From: Chimonanthus salicifolius
Taxonomy: Eukaryota > Streptophyta > Magnoliopsida > Laurales > Calycanthaceae
NCBI GenBank assembly: GCA_013350335.1
Contig: CM023540.1
Coordinates: forward strand, 20,775,828-20,839,827
DNA: 64,000 nt
Reading direction: 5' to 3'
Numbering within the stretch: position 1 is the first letter of the stretch; each line of letters opens with the position of its first letter. Position numbers and translations under genes: made by a program. The notes under the pieces were generated by a model, which was not told the origin of the DNA, did not search any database, and saw only the letters and a program-made list of their open reading frames with translations. Positions 36,909 through 48,969 of this stretch are shown here, piece by piece.

Positions 36909-38026
36909 GGTATTGATTTTCTACACCGGTAAAATTACTCAATATACAGTGTGGAGCAAAATTTTCCCATTTTACCCTAATTCCTGTTTTCGAGGTTTCC
37001 TACTCTGATCCCTATTTTTTGAGATTTCCTGAGATCTAATTTCGCTACAGACTACTGGAGAGAGAGAATTTTCTGTTAAAAAATTGTGTCACATCAGAAT
37101 TTGTGACACTCCAGAATTGTGTCACACTCCATTAAAAAACAACTGTTAAACTTCTCTCTCTACAAAGCTCCCCCTCTCTCTCTACATTCCATATTTTGAA
37201 AAAGCACTTTACAGAAGACTACATTTTGAAAAAGCACTTTACAGAAGTCCATGGAGTCACAACGGCTATAAACTCTCTAGAAAATCTCTTTCTACAGTTT
37301 AAGCGAAAGGCCAACTCAAAGACCGCAACTGTTGAGACTCCTACAAGAACCTCCTTAGCACAAAACTTAACTTCCAAGCTTGAGCAAGAAGCAGCACCCT
37401 CCTCAAATCAGCTCTAGACCGTAGATACCTCTTGGCTGAATTCTACCATAAAAACATCCACTCCTTATACTCAGTAGTTGTTGCCATCTGTTTCTTATTG
37501 CTCGACACATCTCCCCCCTCCCCCTTCTTCTCCCCTTCCTTCCTCTCCCCCAATTTCCAAAAACAACATTGCAACCACATAATCCAAACAAGAACCAGTC
37601 CATGGCATTGTTTGTTGCTCCCGTTCTTGTAAGTCTTCATCATCTTCATCCTCTTCCTCATCGACTTTGGAGGAGGAGAATGAAGAAGAGATGGGGGTGG
37701 TGGTGATGGGGTAGAGATAGCATCACCATCCCTCCTTCCTCTACTTTCACCCCTTCAAATGGGTTGAAGAAATCCCACCCCAAAGTCTCTTTGAGGAGAA
37801 CACATCGGTGGAAATGTCATTCCCATGGTGAAAGTGGGGATAAGGAGGGAAACATGGGTGGTGACGGGTTGGAGATGGTGAAAGTAGGACTCTCTCTTTA
37901 GAGAAATGTAAACCTCAGAAACATGATCATGGGATGAAGCATCGAAAACAACAATAGGGTAAACTGGGAAAAATATTGTCCACTAGCGTATCTTGAGTAA
38001 TTTTTCTGGTGTAAGAAATCAATACC
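36909..38026. mobile_element. Mutator-like non-autonomous TIR element, copy 5
   Basis: Long subtype. The left flank aaaaaatatt and the right flank aaaaaaatatt agree perfectly over 10 bp. Near 37,190-37,250 the stretch cattttgaaaaagcactttacagaag is locally duplicated. This creates a continuous frame at 37,196-37,417 containing INSLENLFLQFKRKANSKTA, which shows the captured-exon-like reading frame best among the long subtype. Confidence 0.8.
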
Positions 38027-41000
38027 AAAAAAATATTGATCCAAAAGCAACTTAAAATAAAATTTGATTTTTCATGTTAGTGTTGAATAAAAGGAGCTTT
38101 GAGAGTGTTTCACATAAAAAATAAGAGACTTAACAAAAGAAATACAATGTTTTAGGATGGAATTGAGTTTCTGAATGGAAAAAGATTTTTTAAGAAAAAG
38201 AATGAGAGACTTTATTAGAAATGGAAAGAACTTTTCACTTAACAAAGAATGTTACACAAAAAAAAACAAAGTTTTAAAAAGAAAATTGACATTTTTAAGA
38301 TGAAACAAGACTTTTAATATAGATCATTAGTGTTTTAAGACAGATGCAAAGTTTCACTTAGACAATGCATCTAATTTAGCAAAAGAAAAAAAAATGAGTG
38401 TTTTAGGATGAATATGAGAGCTTCACGGAGAAAAATAAAAGTTTCTAAAAGAAAAGATAGGTTAGATGAAGAAAACTAGACTCGTATGATGAAGGAAAAT
38501 GGATTTTTAAAAAGAAAATGAGTGTTTTTCATATGAAAATAGAAGGTTTTACTGAGAAAATAGTGTTTATATAAACAAAATGGTCGGCAACTTTTGCGGT
38601 GAAAATGTGAGTTACACTAAGAGAATTAGAGTTTTGTAATAGAAAATTAGCGTGTTTAAGATGAGAAAGAGAGTTTTAACAAAGAAAATGAGTATTTTAA
38701 GATAAATAGAGAGTTTTCACATAGAAAATACGAGGTTTAAGAGAAGAAATGAATATTTTAAAATGAAAAGGACTTTAGGAATAGAAATGAGAGTTTCTAG
38801 TGAAAAAATGTGGTTATATATTTTAATGTTGTTTTAGGAATAGAAATGAAACCGAGAGTTCTGAGAAAAAAAAGAATAACTGATTTGAAAGAATATAATA
38901 ACTCTTTTTTTGAAACATGAAGAATATAATAACTCTTGTAATGATGTTTAAATAAAAAAAGGTTTTTACAAAACAATAAAAAGACAAAAAATATAAAAAA
39001 TCAAATTTTATAATTTCACCTAGCAAATTTGAAGCATTTAAGTTAAAAACTTATCAAATGTTTGTGATTTGTATTTAATGTTAACAAGGAAAAATAAATA
39101 TTTATTCAAAAATAACAAAAAAGAAAATTTAGTTTTAAATTTGATTTGGCAAGTGGCGATTTTCATATAAGTATTGGTAAAATAAGTTTTGAGAGTTTTT
39201 TTAATAGAAAAATAAGAGTTTACTCACTTCCTTCTTAAAACAAAATGTTTTAAATGGCAAAATGAGAGAGTTTTTTAAATGGAAAATGGTTTATAATTTA
39301 AAAATGAGGGATTTTATAAGAAATGGTAGGACGTTTCAGTCAAGAGAGTGTTTCATGAAAAAAAAATCAAAGCTTTAAAATGAAAATGGATATTTTTAAT
39401 ATTGAGAATTAGTGTTTTAAGATAAATGCAAAGTTTTTACTTCAAAAAAAGTATTTAATTTACAAAAGAAAAAATCAGTGTTTTATGATAAAATGAGAGC
39501 TTCATGAAGAAAAATAAAATTTTTTAATAGAAAAGATGGGTTAGATGAAAAAACCGAATGTTTAAGAAAAAAAATTAGTGCTTTTCATAAGAAAACTAGA
39601 GTTTTAAGAATGAGAATTTTGAAGTATAAAATTAGCATTTTCAAGACGAACGAGAGGTTTTAATGAGAATATGTGTGTTTTAGATAAATAGAGAGATTCT
39701 ACATAGAAAATAAGATGTTTAAGGAAAGAAATCAGCATTTTAAAAAGAATTGGACATAAAAAGTAGAGTTTTAAATTGAAAACGAGAGTTCTGACCGAGA
39801 AACAAAAATAGAATAATTTATGAAAAAAGGACATTCTTGTAATGATGTTATCTAAAAATACATAAAATTCACAAAACAATAACTTTAATTAAAAATGTTT
39901 TTACAAAAGAAATTTATTCATAGAAAGACAAAAAATAGAAAACAAATGAATTTTATAATTAACCTATAAATTTATCAAATGGTTGTGAGTTGTTTTTAAG
40001 GTTAACAAAGAAAACATATTGGTATTGATTTTTACACCGGTAAAAAGAAAATTGACATTTTTAAGATGAAATAAGAGTTTTAATATAGAAAACAAATGCA
40101 TCTAATTAACAAGAGAAAAAAATGAATGTTTTAGGATGAAAATGGGAGTATTACGAGGAAAATAAAACTTTCTAATAGAAAAGGTGGGTTAGATTAATAA
40201 AAAGAAATTTTCAGAATAAGGTGACTGTTTCTATGATGAAAACTAGAGTTTTTAGATAAAAATAATTGTTTTTACTTAGAAAATTAGAGTTTCGATAAAG
40301 AAAAAAAACTATTTTCATCATTTATAAAAACAAAATGAAAGAGTTTATAAAAAAAAATTAAAAATGGAAAACAAATGAATTTTATAATTCCACTTGATTT
40401 GATTTTAGTGCTAAAAATTAGAGTTTCTATAAAGAAAAGAGTGCATTATAAAACAAAAGATTTTAAACAAAATGGTGGGCAACTTTTGAGGTGAAAATGT
40501 GAGTTACACTAAGAGAATTGGAGTTTTGAAATAGAAAATTAGCGTGTTTAAGATGAGAGAGTTTTAAGGGAGAAAATGAGTGTTTTAAGATAAATGGAGA
40601 GTTTTCAGTTTTCACATAGAAATGAGAGAGTTTTAAGAGAAAAAATAAATATTTTAAAATGAAAAGGACTTCAAGAATAGAAATGACAGTTTCTAGTAGA
40701 AAAATGTGATTATGTTTTAATGTTGTTTTAAGAATGAAGTGATTGTTTTTTACATAAAAAGAAGAGTTGTACACTGAAAACGAGAGTTCTAAAAAAAAAG
40801 ATTTGAAAGAATATAATAACTCTTTTTTTTGAAACATGAAGAATATAATAATAACTCTTGTAATGATGTTTAAATAAAAAAAGGTTTTTACAAAAGAAAC
40901 TCATCCATAAAAAGACAAAAAATATAAAAAAAACAAATTGCATAATCTCACCTAGCAAATTTGAAGCATTTAAGTTAAAAATTTATCAAATGCTTGTGAT

Positions 41001-42018
41001 TTGTATTTAATGTTATTCAAAATTAACAAAAAAGAAACTTTAGTTTTATATTTGATTTGGCAAGTGGGGATTTTCATATAAGTATTGGTAAAATAAGTTT
41101 TGAGTGTTTTTCTAATAGAAAAAATAAGATTTTACTCACTTCTTAAAACAAAATGTTTTAAATGGCAAAACGAGAGGTTTTTAAATGGAACATGGTTTTT
41201 AATTTAAAAATAAAGGATTTTATAAGAAATGGTAGCACTTTTCAGTCAAGAGAGTGTTTTTAATATTGAGAATTAGTGTTTTAAGATAAATGCAAAGTTT
41301 TTACTTCAATAAAGTATTTAATTTACGAAAGAAAAAATCAGTGTTTTATGATAAAATGAGAGCTTCATGACGAGAAATAAAATTTTCTAATAGAAAAGAT
41401 GGGTTAGATGAAAAAAACGAATGTTTAAGAAAAAAAATTAGTGCTTTTCATATTAAAACTAGAGTTTTAAGAATGTCTTTGATTTTTTTAATGACAAAAT
41501 GAAATATTTTACACCAAATGGAGGGGAAGTTTTCAATTGAAAAGGTGAGCTATAAGAAGAAGATGAGATTTTTGAAGTAAAAAATTAGTATTTTCAAGAC
41601 GAAAGAGAGCTTTTAATGAGAAAATGGGTGTTTTAGATAAATAGAGAGATTCTACATAGAAAATAAGAGGTTTAAGGAAAGAAATCAGCATTTTAAAATG
41701 AAATTGGGACAAAAAGTAGAGTTTTAAAATGAAAACGAGAGTTTCGACTGATAAAATTGTGGTTTCTGTGAAAATTCAAAAATAGAATAATTTATGCAAA
41801 AAGGACTTTCTTGTAATGATGTTATCTAAAAATACATAAAATTCACACCACAATAACCTTAATTAAAAATGTTATTACAAAAGAAATTTATCCATAAAAA
41901 GACTAAAAATGGAAAACAAATGAATTTTATAATTTCACTTGACAAATTTGAAAGATTTAACCTATAAATTTATCAAATGGTTGTGAGTTGTTTTTATGGT
42001 TAACAAAGAAAAAATATT
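38027..42018. repeat. Purine-rich repeat array, segment 8
   Basis: Array DNA with no gene. Much of it (38,380-39,960) matches 4540-6180 closely, including the position of a deleted element relic at 40,021. Confidence 0.85.
40021..40045. mobile_element. Relic of Mutator-like element (left TIR only)
   Basis: The left TIR start ggtattgatttttacaccgg, preceded by the normal aaaacatatt flank, is joined through taaaaa to agaaaattgacatttttaag. The body and downstream flank are missing. The breakpoint matches the relic at about 6205-6230, so one deletion was later copied. Confidence 0.7.
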
Positions 42019-43042
42019 GGTATTGATTTTTTACACCGGTAAAATTACTCAATATACAGTGCAGAGCAAAATTTTTCCATTTTACCCTAATTCCTGTTTT
42101 CGAGGTTTCCTACTGTTTTTTAGATTTCCAGTTAAAAGATTGTCACTCAAGAATTGTGACACAACTGCTAAACTTCTCTCTCTACAAAGCTCCCCCCCCC
42201 TCTCTCTACATTCCACATTTTGAAAAAGCACTTTAGAGAAGAACTGCTATAAACTCTCTAGAAAATCTCTTTCTACAGTTTAAGCAAAAGGCCAATTCAA
42301 AGACCGCAACTGTTGAGACTCCTACAAGAACCTCCTTAGCACAAAACTTAACTTCCAAGCTTGAGCAAGAAGAAGCTGATATAGTCACCCTATATGGGGG
42401 AGAGGAAGCACCCTCCACAAATCAGCTCTAGACCGTAGATACCTCTTGGCTGAATTCTACTGCAAAAACATCCACTCCTTATACTCAGTAGTTGTTGCCA
42501 TCCGTTTCTTATTGCTCAACACATCTCCCCCCTCCCCCTTCTTCTCCCCTTCCTTCCTCTCCCCCAATTTCCAAAAACACCATTGCAACCACAGAATCCA
42601 AACAAGAACCAGTCCCTGGCATTGTTTGTTGCTCCCCTTCTTGTAAGTCTTCTTCATCTTCATCCTCTTCCTCATCCACTTTGGAGGAGGAGAATGAAGA
42701 AGAGATGGGGGTGGTGGTGATGGGGTAGAGATAGCATCACCATCCCTCCTTCCTCTACTTTCACCCCTTCAAATGGGTTGAAGAAATCCCACCCCAAAGT
42801 CTCTTCGAGGAGAACACATCGGTGGAAATGTCATTCCCATGGTGAAAGTGGGGATAAGGAGGGAAACATGGGTGGTGACGGGTTGGAGATGGTGAAAGTA
42901 GGACTCTCTCTTCAGAGAAATGGAAACCTCAGAAACATAATCATGGGATGAAGCATCGAAAACAACAATAGGGTTTTTAAGATGAAAAATATTGTCCACT
43001 AGCGCATCTTGAGTAATTTTTCCGGTGTAAGAAATCAATACC
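42019..43042. mobile_element. Mutator-like non-autonomous TIR element, copy 6 (short subtype)
   Basis: Short subtype like copy 2. The left flank aaaaaatatt and the right flank aaaaaaatatt agree perfectly over 10 bp. In the captured-like part it has the longest uninterrupted frame, INSLENLFLQFKQKANSKTA through EQEEADIVTLYGGEEAPS, ending in tag at 42,428-42,430. A second frame at 42,492-42,728 includes ten serines in a row and an acidic tail. The inner part of the right TIR is altered, with array-like tttttaagatgaaaa in place of taaactgggaaaa. Confidence 0.8.
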
Positions 43043-45182
43043 AAAAAAATATTGATCCAAAAGCAACTTAAAATAAAATTTGATTTTTCATGTTAGTGTT
43101 GAATAAAAGGAGCTTTGAGAGTGTTTCACGTAAAAAATAAGAGACTTAACACGAAAGAAATACAATGTTTTAGGATGGAGAGTTTCTAAATGGAAAAAGA
43201 TTTTTTAAGAAAAAGAATGAGAGACTTTATTAGAAATGGAAAGAACTTTTCACTTAACAAAGAGTGTTACACAAAGAAAAACAAAGTTTTAAAAAGAAAA
43301 TTGACATTTTTAAGATGAAACAAGACTTTTAATATAGATCATTAGTGTTTTAAGACAGATGCAAAGTTTCACTTAGACAATGCATCTAATTTAGCAAAAG
43401 AAAAAAAAACGAGTGTTTTAGGATGAATATGAGAGCTTCACGGGAGAAAAATAAAAGTTTCTAAAAGAAAAGATAGGTCAGATGAAGAAAACTAGACTTG
43501 TAAGTTGAAAATGGTAGTTTTTACTAAAAAATAGAGTGGTTATAATGAAATGGAGATTTTTTTATTTTTAAAAAACAAACTAAAACATTTTAAACGAAAT
43601 GGAGGGAGACTTTTCGGTTGAAAATGTGAGTTATACAAAGAAAATGAGAATTTTGAAGTAGAAAATTTGATTTTTTTTTTAAAAAAAATCACCTAGAAAA
43701 TTAAAGCTTTTAAGATGAAAAATATATTTTTTAATTGGGAAAATGGGTGTTTTAAGAAAAATGGAGACCTTTCACGTAGAAAACAAGAGTTTTAAGGGAA
43801 AAAAAAAAAAGGAGGATTTTAAAATGAAAAAGGGAGTTTTGGAAATAGAAATGAGAGTTTTTAGTAGAAAAAGGTGATTATATTTTGACATTGTTTTAAG
43901 AAGGAAACGAACACTAGTGTTTTAAAATGAAAACAAGAGTTCTTACTTAGACAATTAGACTTTCTGCAAGTTTCACTTCGAAAATGCAACTAAGTAAAAA
44001 AGAAAAAATGAGTGGTTTAAGATGAAAATGGTATCTTTACAAAGAAAAATAAAATTTCAAATAGAAAAGATGGGTTAGATGAAGAAAATAATTTTTTAAG
44101 AAAACTAGAGTTCTAAGTCGAAAATGGTAGTTTTTCAAACATTAAACCCTTTTCAGTTGAAAAAAATGAGTTATACGAAGAAAATGAGAGTTCTAGAAAG
44201 TTAGATTTTCTTTTTAAACTTTTATTTAGAAAATTAGCATTTTTATAATGAAAAAGTGATTTTTAACCGAGAAAATGAATGTTTTACGAAAAATGGAGAC
44301 CTTTCACGTAGAAAATGAGAGGTTTAAGGTAAAAAAAATGAGAATTTTAAAATGAAAAAGGGAGATTTTGGAAATATAAATGAGCTCTTAATAGAAAAAA
44401 AAAGTGGTTATATTTTAAGTTGTTTTAAGAAGGAAGTGAGTTTTTCAAATAAAAAGTACTGTTCCAAAATGAAAATGAGAGTTTGTATTGAAAAAATTAG
44501 ACTTTCTGCAAAACCCAAAAAATAAAATAATTTATGAAAAAAAACTAATTGAATTGAAAGATATGTAATGATGTTATCTGAAAATACAAAAAATCATGCA
44601 ACAAAATAACTTTAAATAAAAAAGGTTTTTACAAAATAGATTCATCCTCAAAAGGACTAAAAATAGAATACTAAGGAATTTTATAATTTCAATTGGCAAT
44701 TTTGGTGGATTTTATCAATAAATTATTAAATGGTTGTAATTTGTTTTTACTATCACAAAGAAAAAAATATTCATACAAAAATATCTAAAAAAAAGGGGTA
44801 TTGTGGGTTTTTCTAATAGGAATTTAGAGAAGATTGTAGTGGTTTTAGGATAAAAACGAGTTTTTGAATGGAAATGATTTTTTATTAAAAAAAAAAATGA
44901 GAGACTTTTCATTTTAAAAGAAAATGGACATTTTTAAGATGAAAAAAGACATTTCATTTATAAAATTAATTTTTTAAGACATGCAAACTTTCACTTACAA
45001 AAATAGAAAAATAGAGTTTTTAAGATGAAAGTTGAGTTTTGACCGAGCAAATGGGTGTTTTAAAATAAATGGAGAGTTTTATCTAGAAAATGAGAGGTTT
45101 AAGGAAACAAACAAGCATAAAATGAAAATGGGAGATTTTAGGAATAGAAATGAGAGTTTTCAGTAGAAAAAGGTGGTTATAG
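43043..45182. repeat. Purine-rich repeat array, segment 9 (within duplication copy B)
   Basis: Counterpart of 15,315-17,867 but with a single copy of the 481-bp unit. No gene seen. Confidence 0.8.
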
Positions 45183-45290
45183 TTTTTTTTTTTTTGAATT
45201 TACACGTGGAAAACCCAGCGTAAAACTCCCACGGGAGATACCCACTGCCCTTAGGATACACCGAGTTAGACCATGAGCGCTCAAACTTTA
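45183..45290 (-). mobile_element. tRNA-derived SINE, 5'-truncated (copy B)
   Basis: Orthologous to the truncated SINE at 17,868. A T run is followed by gaatttacacgtggaaaacc and a body ending gcgctcaaac. Confidence 0.6.
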
Positions 45291-46036
45291 GTTTTAAAAT
45301 GAAAATGAGAGTTCCTACTAAAAAAAACTAATTTTTAATCACCATTCTCACTAAGTGATATTGACCTCTAAAAAAATTGATTTATCATTACTGAACCAAA
45401 ATGAGGAGCTTTTTAAAAAACACTACCAAAAAGTTAGAGGCCTTCTTAATATTATGAAAAATATAGAGGCTTTCAAAGATTTTTCGTATGTATAAACATT
45501 ACTAACTTCTAATTAGGCCTGCTCACGGGCCAGTTCGGGTAGGACTTTGCTATATATTTAACCAGAGCCTATTGAATCCCGTTAGGTTTTTAAAACTAAA
45601 GACGGAGCCCTGTTTATTTGTAACTAGTCACACGGTTATACTTGATATTATTTTTATTATTTAAAATCTTTATTTTATAATTTGAAAAATCTAACTGTAC
45701 AGATTGAAGATGTAAGTAAATACCCACCACCAATTATAATTTCAGTCAAAAACTCAATTTTTAGCTACTTGGATTTTAATAGTCAAAGTCGACGGATTTC
45801 TTTAATAATCATTGATGGTTCATAGTGGGGGCCAATGACTCCAATCAACCACAAAACTATTGATCTTGCATTTGGCCATTTATGACCATTTTTTGGGCCA
45901 TCAGATACAAATTCATTTGGCCATTGATGTTAAAAGTGGAGTTCCCCATTAGCCATTAGCCATGTTTCAGTCCAATTATTATCCATCACCAAATTCAAAA
46001 TCTAGAAATAAATAAGAAAGCAGAAATAAAACATAC
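45291..46036. other. Intergenic DNA, no gene seen (copy B)
   Basis: Matches copy A intergenic DNA at about 18,000-18,919, without the extra ~210 bp found there. No coding feature recognised. Confidence 0.6.
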
Positions 46037-46091
46037 CTTAGTGTCATCAATTGATGCTGATATATACTCAATGGCTTCTTGTAGTTGTCTC
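46037..46091 (-). other. Candidate small exon, gene unknown (copy B)
   Basis: Counterpart of 18,920-18,974 with the same cag acceptor and AAG|GTATG donor. One base differs: the A copy reads tatatagtc where B reads tatactc. Confidence 0.3.
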
Positions 46092-46808
46092 CTGCTCTTG
46101 ACCACAATTACTTCCTAATACACCCCTCCCTCCTACTCTTGACCACAATTACTTGCCTATACATTCCACTAAATGCTCCCTTATTAAAAAAAAAAAAAAT
46201 ACAACTACCTCCCTTATACAATAACATTTCAAGCCTCTTGGGCACATGAACAAAAACAAAAAATTATCAATCAAATTTTAATAACTTGTACCACAAAAAT
46301 ATTTTAGAATGCAATCCAATTGTTCCAGCCATATAATTCAGAAACTCAATTTTACTCGGTCCAACTTAGGCGACTCAAAAATAAAAACTTTAGACCATGT
46401 AAAACTTAGGAAAATCGATTAAAATCAGCAAGACTCGATAAAAATAGAAAAAATTGACCAGACTCAATTCAAACTTGATTAAAAAAAATTCAAATAAATT
46501 CATGCCCAAGTCAAGCCCGAGTTTTTGAGTTTTTGGACTATATATGCGAGAACTTAAGAGGCATCACCATCCAACCATGGAGGTCCACTGCATTGGTACA
46601 AGTCTACTAAACTTTGATCTATCCACCCATATATACACAACACAAACTTCATCTTCAAATGCTCCAAATCTGCCAACACAAATAAAAAGAAAACACTCAG
46701 ATAATACCAACCAGTTCCAAGACTAATGGTCCAATAGTTTTAAGAAATTTATGCTTAGCATTAAGAAACTGCATAGAGAGAACGACGAAACCAGGAATCC
46801 CCACTTAC

Positions 46809-46888
46809 ATTCCTGCATTTTTTGCTGCAGCAACTCCTGCTGGTGCATCTTCAAACACCAGAATCTTGCTAGGATCCACAGCTCCACC
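46809..46888 (-). pseudogene. GPP-type HAD phosphatase, exon fragment (copy B)
   Basis: Same 80-bp exon as 19,705-19,784, encoding GGAVDPSKILVFEDAPAGVA and then AAKNAGM, with intact acceptor and GTAAGT donor. No downstream exon for the usual C-terminus (a MVPDPRL-like stretch followed by EEWGLP) was found in the following 1.5 kb. Confidence 0.7.
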
Positions 46889-47238
46889 CTAAATCATTCA
46901 CAATATAGCAAATGAAATACAAGCTTCTCAAATCAATATATTTAGTGAGTTTTCAAACTATGGAAGGGAATTGATTTGTAGGATTTTTAAAACTCAATAT
47001 ATATATATTTTCAGGCATTAAACCCATGCACAGTGGGGCCCATAGATTAATGGTCTGCATCATCTATATTGGAAACAATACATATGGGATGAATGCATTA
47101 ACCCATGGTATCTGTGACTCAATGAATCAGAATCCTACAATCCACAGAGTTAAATAGCCAGTCCATGATAATGTGCAATATAAGAAAGGAACAATGGTTC
47201 CCAGTTTCACATTTGTGAAATTAAGGAATCAGTAATAC

Positions 47239-47352
47239 CTCAAATAGCTTGGAAGCTGCTAGAAATCCATCTGGAGCTGGTTTACCCATGTTTAACTTCA
47301 GGGTCATCGCCAAGGACCATATGATGCATCAATGAAAAAATATCACCAAGAT
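47239..47352 (-). pseudogene. GPP-type HAD phosphatase, exon fragment with frameshift (copy B)
   Basis: Encodes DIFSLMHHMVLGDDPEVKHG, then a one-base frameshift at gggt, then KPAPDGFLAASKLFE. The frameshift is shared with copy A and so predates the duplication. The T run near 47,337 keeps the original length that copy A lost. Confidence 0.74.
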
Positions 47353-47934
47353 CTGCCAAATATGTGTTCAGGTGAAAGAAAATGCAAGTTAAGTTTTGTG
47401 TTTCACAATAGCACATTTGCAAGAAAAGACAAGATTGTAATCTTATATCACTGAGATTTAAGAAAGGGAGGAATGAAGTTTGCTACCCTGATGCCACACT
47501 CATGGGGATTCCATTCGCATGAAGATGATTGATCAAACAGCTGACTCCTATAAAAACAACACCATTTAGATAATTAACTAGTGTTTCTGGATGAGCTTGA
47601 AACAACAATTAGTTATGTTATTTCTTCGTTGCAAATTGAAAAATCAGCAGTTGCCTTTGTCTCATCATCTTGATATGCGAGGAGTTTATAATTAAGCCAA
47701 AACGGCATGAAGACAAGCCAAAACAGAGGCCCCACAGAGGTACGATAAAAGGCAGGCCCAAAAGGGACCTATAATCCTACAAATCATATTAGAAACCAAA
47801 GCCACTAAAACATCCAAATAAACAAACTACAGAAGCAGAACAGGAACATGCCCCAGCTGATGTACAAAAGCCCCAAAAAGAACCCCAAAACAAAAACACT
47901 TCAACGGCCAATGCCACACCCAACTTTCCGGTCT

Positions 47935-48540
47935 TAACCGGCTGACTCCTCTCTTAGTTGATTCCTAGTGTTGTCATTTGATGGTATTCGGGATGTTTTC
48001 CAGCGGCTGTTCCATAACATCAAGTTCCGATTAAGTAGGGGGCAGATATGGCCAGATTATGCACTGTGCTGCTGTTCACCGATTGAGGACACAGAAGAGA
48101 CTCCCAGATTGGAAATCAAACATAGCCTTTTCACCATCTATCTGGTCAGAAAGTGTTTGAGTTCTCTATTTCAACTCCACCCTATGAAAAATTATATTCT
48201 CCATTGCTCCACGATTAATCATGTATTTTTCTACCACCTCTTATTCAGATCTTTAACCGGCTGACTCCTCTCTTAGTTGATTCCTAGTGTTGTCATTTGA
48301 TGGTATTCAGGATGTTTTCCAGCAGCTGTTCCATAACATCAAGTTCTGATTAAGTAGGGGGCAGATATGGGCCAGATTATGCACTGTGCTGCTGTTCACC
48401 GATTCAGGACATGGAAGAGACTCCCAGATTGGAAATCATCATAGCCTTTTCATTATCTATCTGATCAGACAATTTTTGAGTTCTCCATTGCTCCACGATT
48501 AATTATGTATTTTTCTACCACCTCTTATTCAGATCTTTAA
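47935..48540. repeat. Two tandem copies of a ~319-bp unit
   Basis: Both units begin taaccggctgactcctctct (47,935 and 48,254). The second unit lacks about 32 bp near its end. The content is not recognised. The open frame at 47,968-48,264 spans the first unit but is not conserved in the second. Confidence 0.85.
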
Positions 48541-48593
48541 TGGGCTCCCCATCTAGTGCCGTCTATTTGTAACTTTTTGGTTATTGGCACTGA

Positions 48594-48757
48594 AGTTGCA
48601 TATGGTCTTGTACATGTATGCCAGACCAACTTTAATGGATTTTTCTAATCATATCAATTTCGACGTACCTTTGCATAGTTGCATATGGTCTTGTATGTAT
48701 GCCAGACCAACTTTAATGGATTTTTCTAATCATATCAATTTCGAAGGACCTTTGCAT
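48594..48757. repeat. Two tandem copies of an 83-bp unit
   Basis: Units start with agttgcatatggtcttgta at 48,594 and 48,677 and end in cctttgcat. The second has lost two bases. Confidence 0.85.
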
Positions 48758-48867
48758 TTCCTCTATTGGCCTCATTTCTACCTCTAACTTTTTAATGTTA
48801 TTCTACACATCCGTCGCACATGTGCATCTATGTCACGACTAATGCCATGTGTATAGGTCATACTTAC

Positions 48868-48969
48868 AAAGTTGCCAGCCCCTGTAATGGTTCCAATTGA
48901 GGATGGGAAGACCCCTTTAATGTTGTTTCCATATGGGTCCTTGTGCTTTTGCATATGTGGCCTCCCTTG
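48868..48969 (-). other. Candidate exon, gene unknown
   Basis: A 102-bp minus-strand stretch lies between a tttatgcag acceptor and an ACTTT|GTAAGT donor. It is open in one frame and encodes QGRPHMQKHKDPYGNNIKGV followed by FPSSIGTITGAGNF. The length divides by three and the splice edges are good. The protein family is not recognised. Confidence 0.4.
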
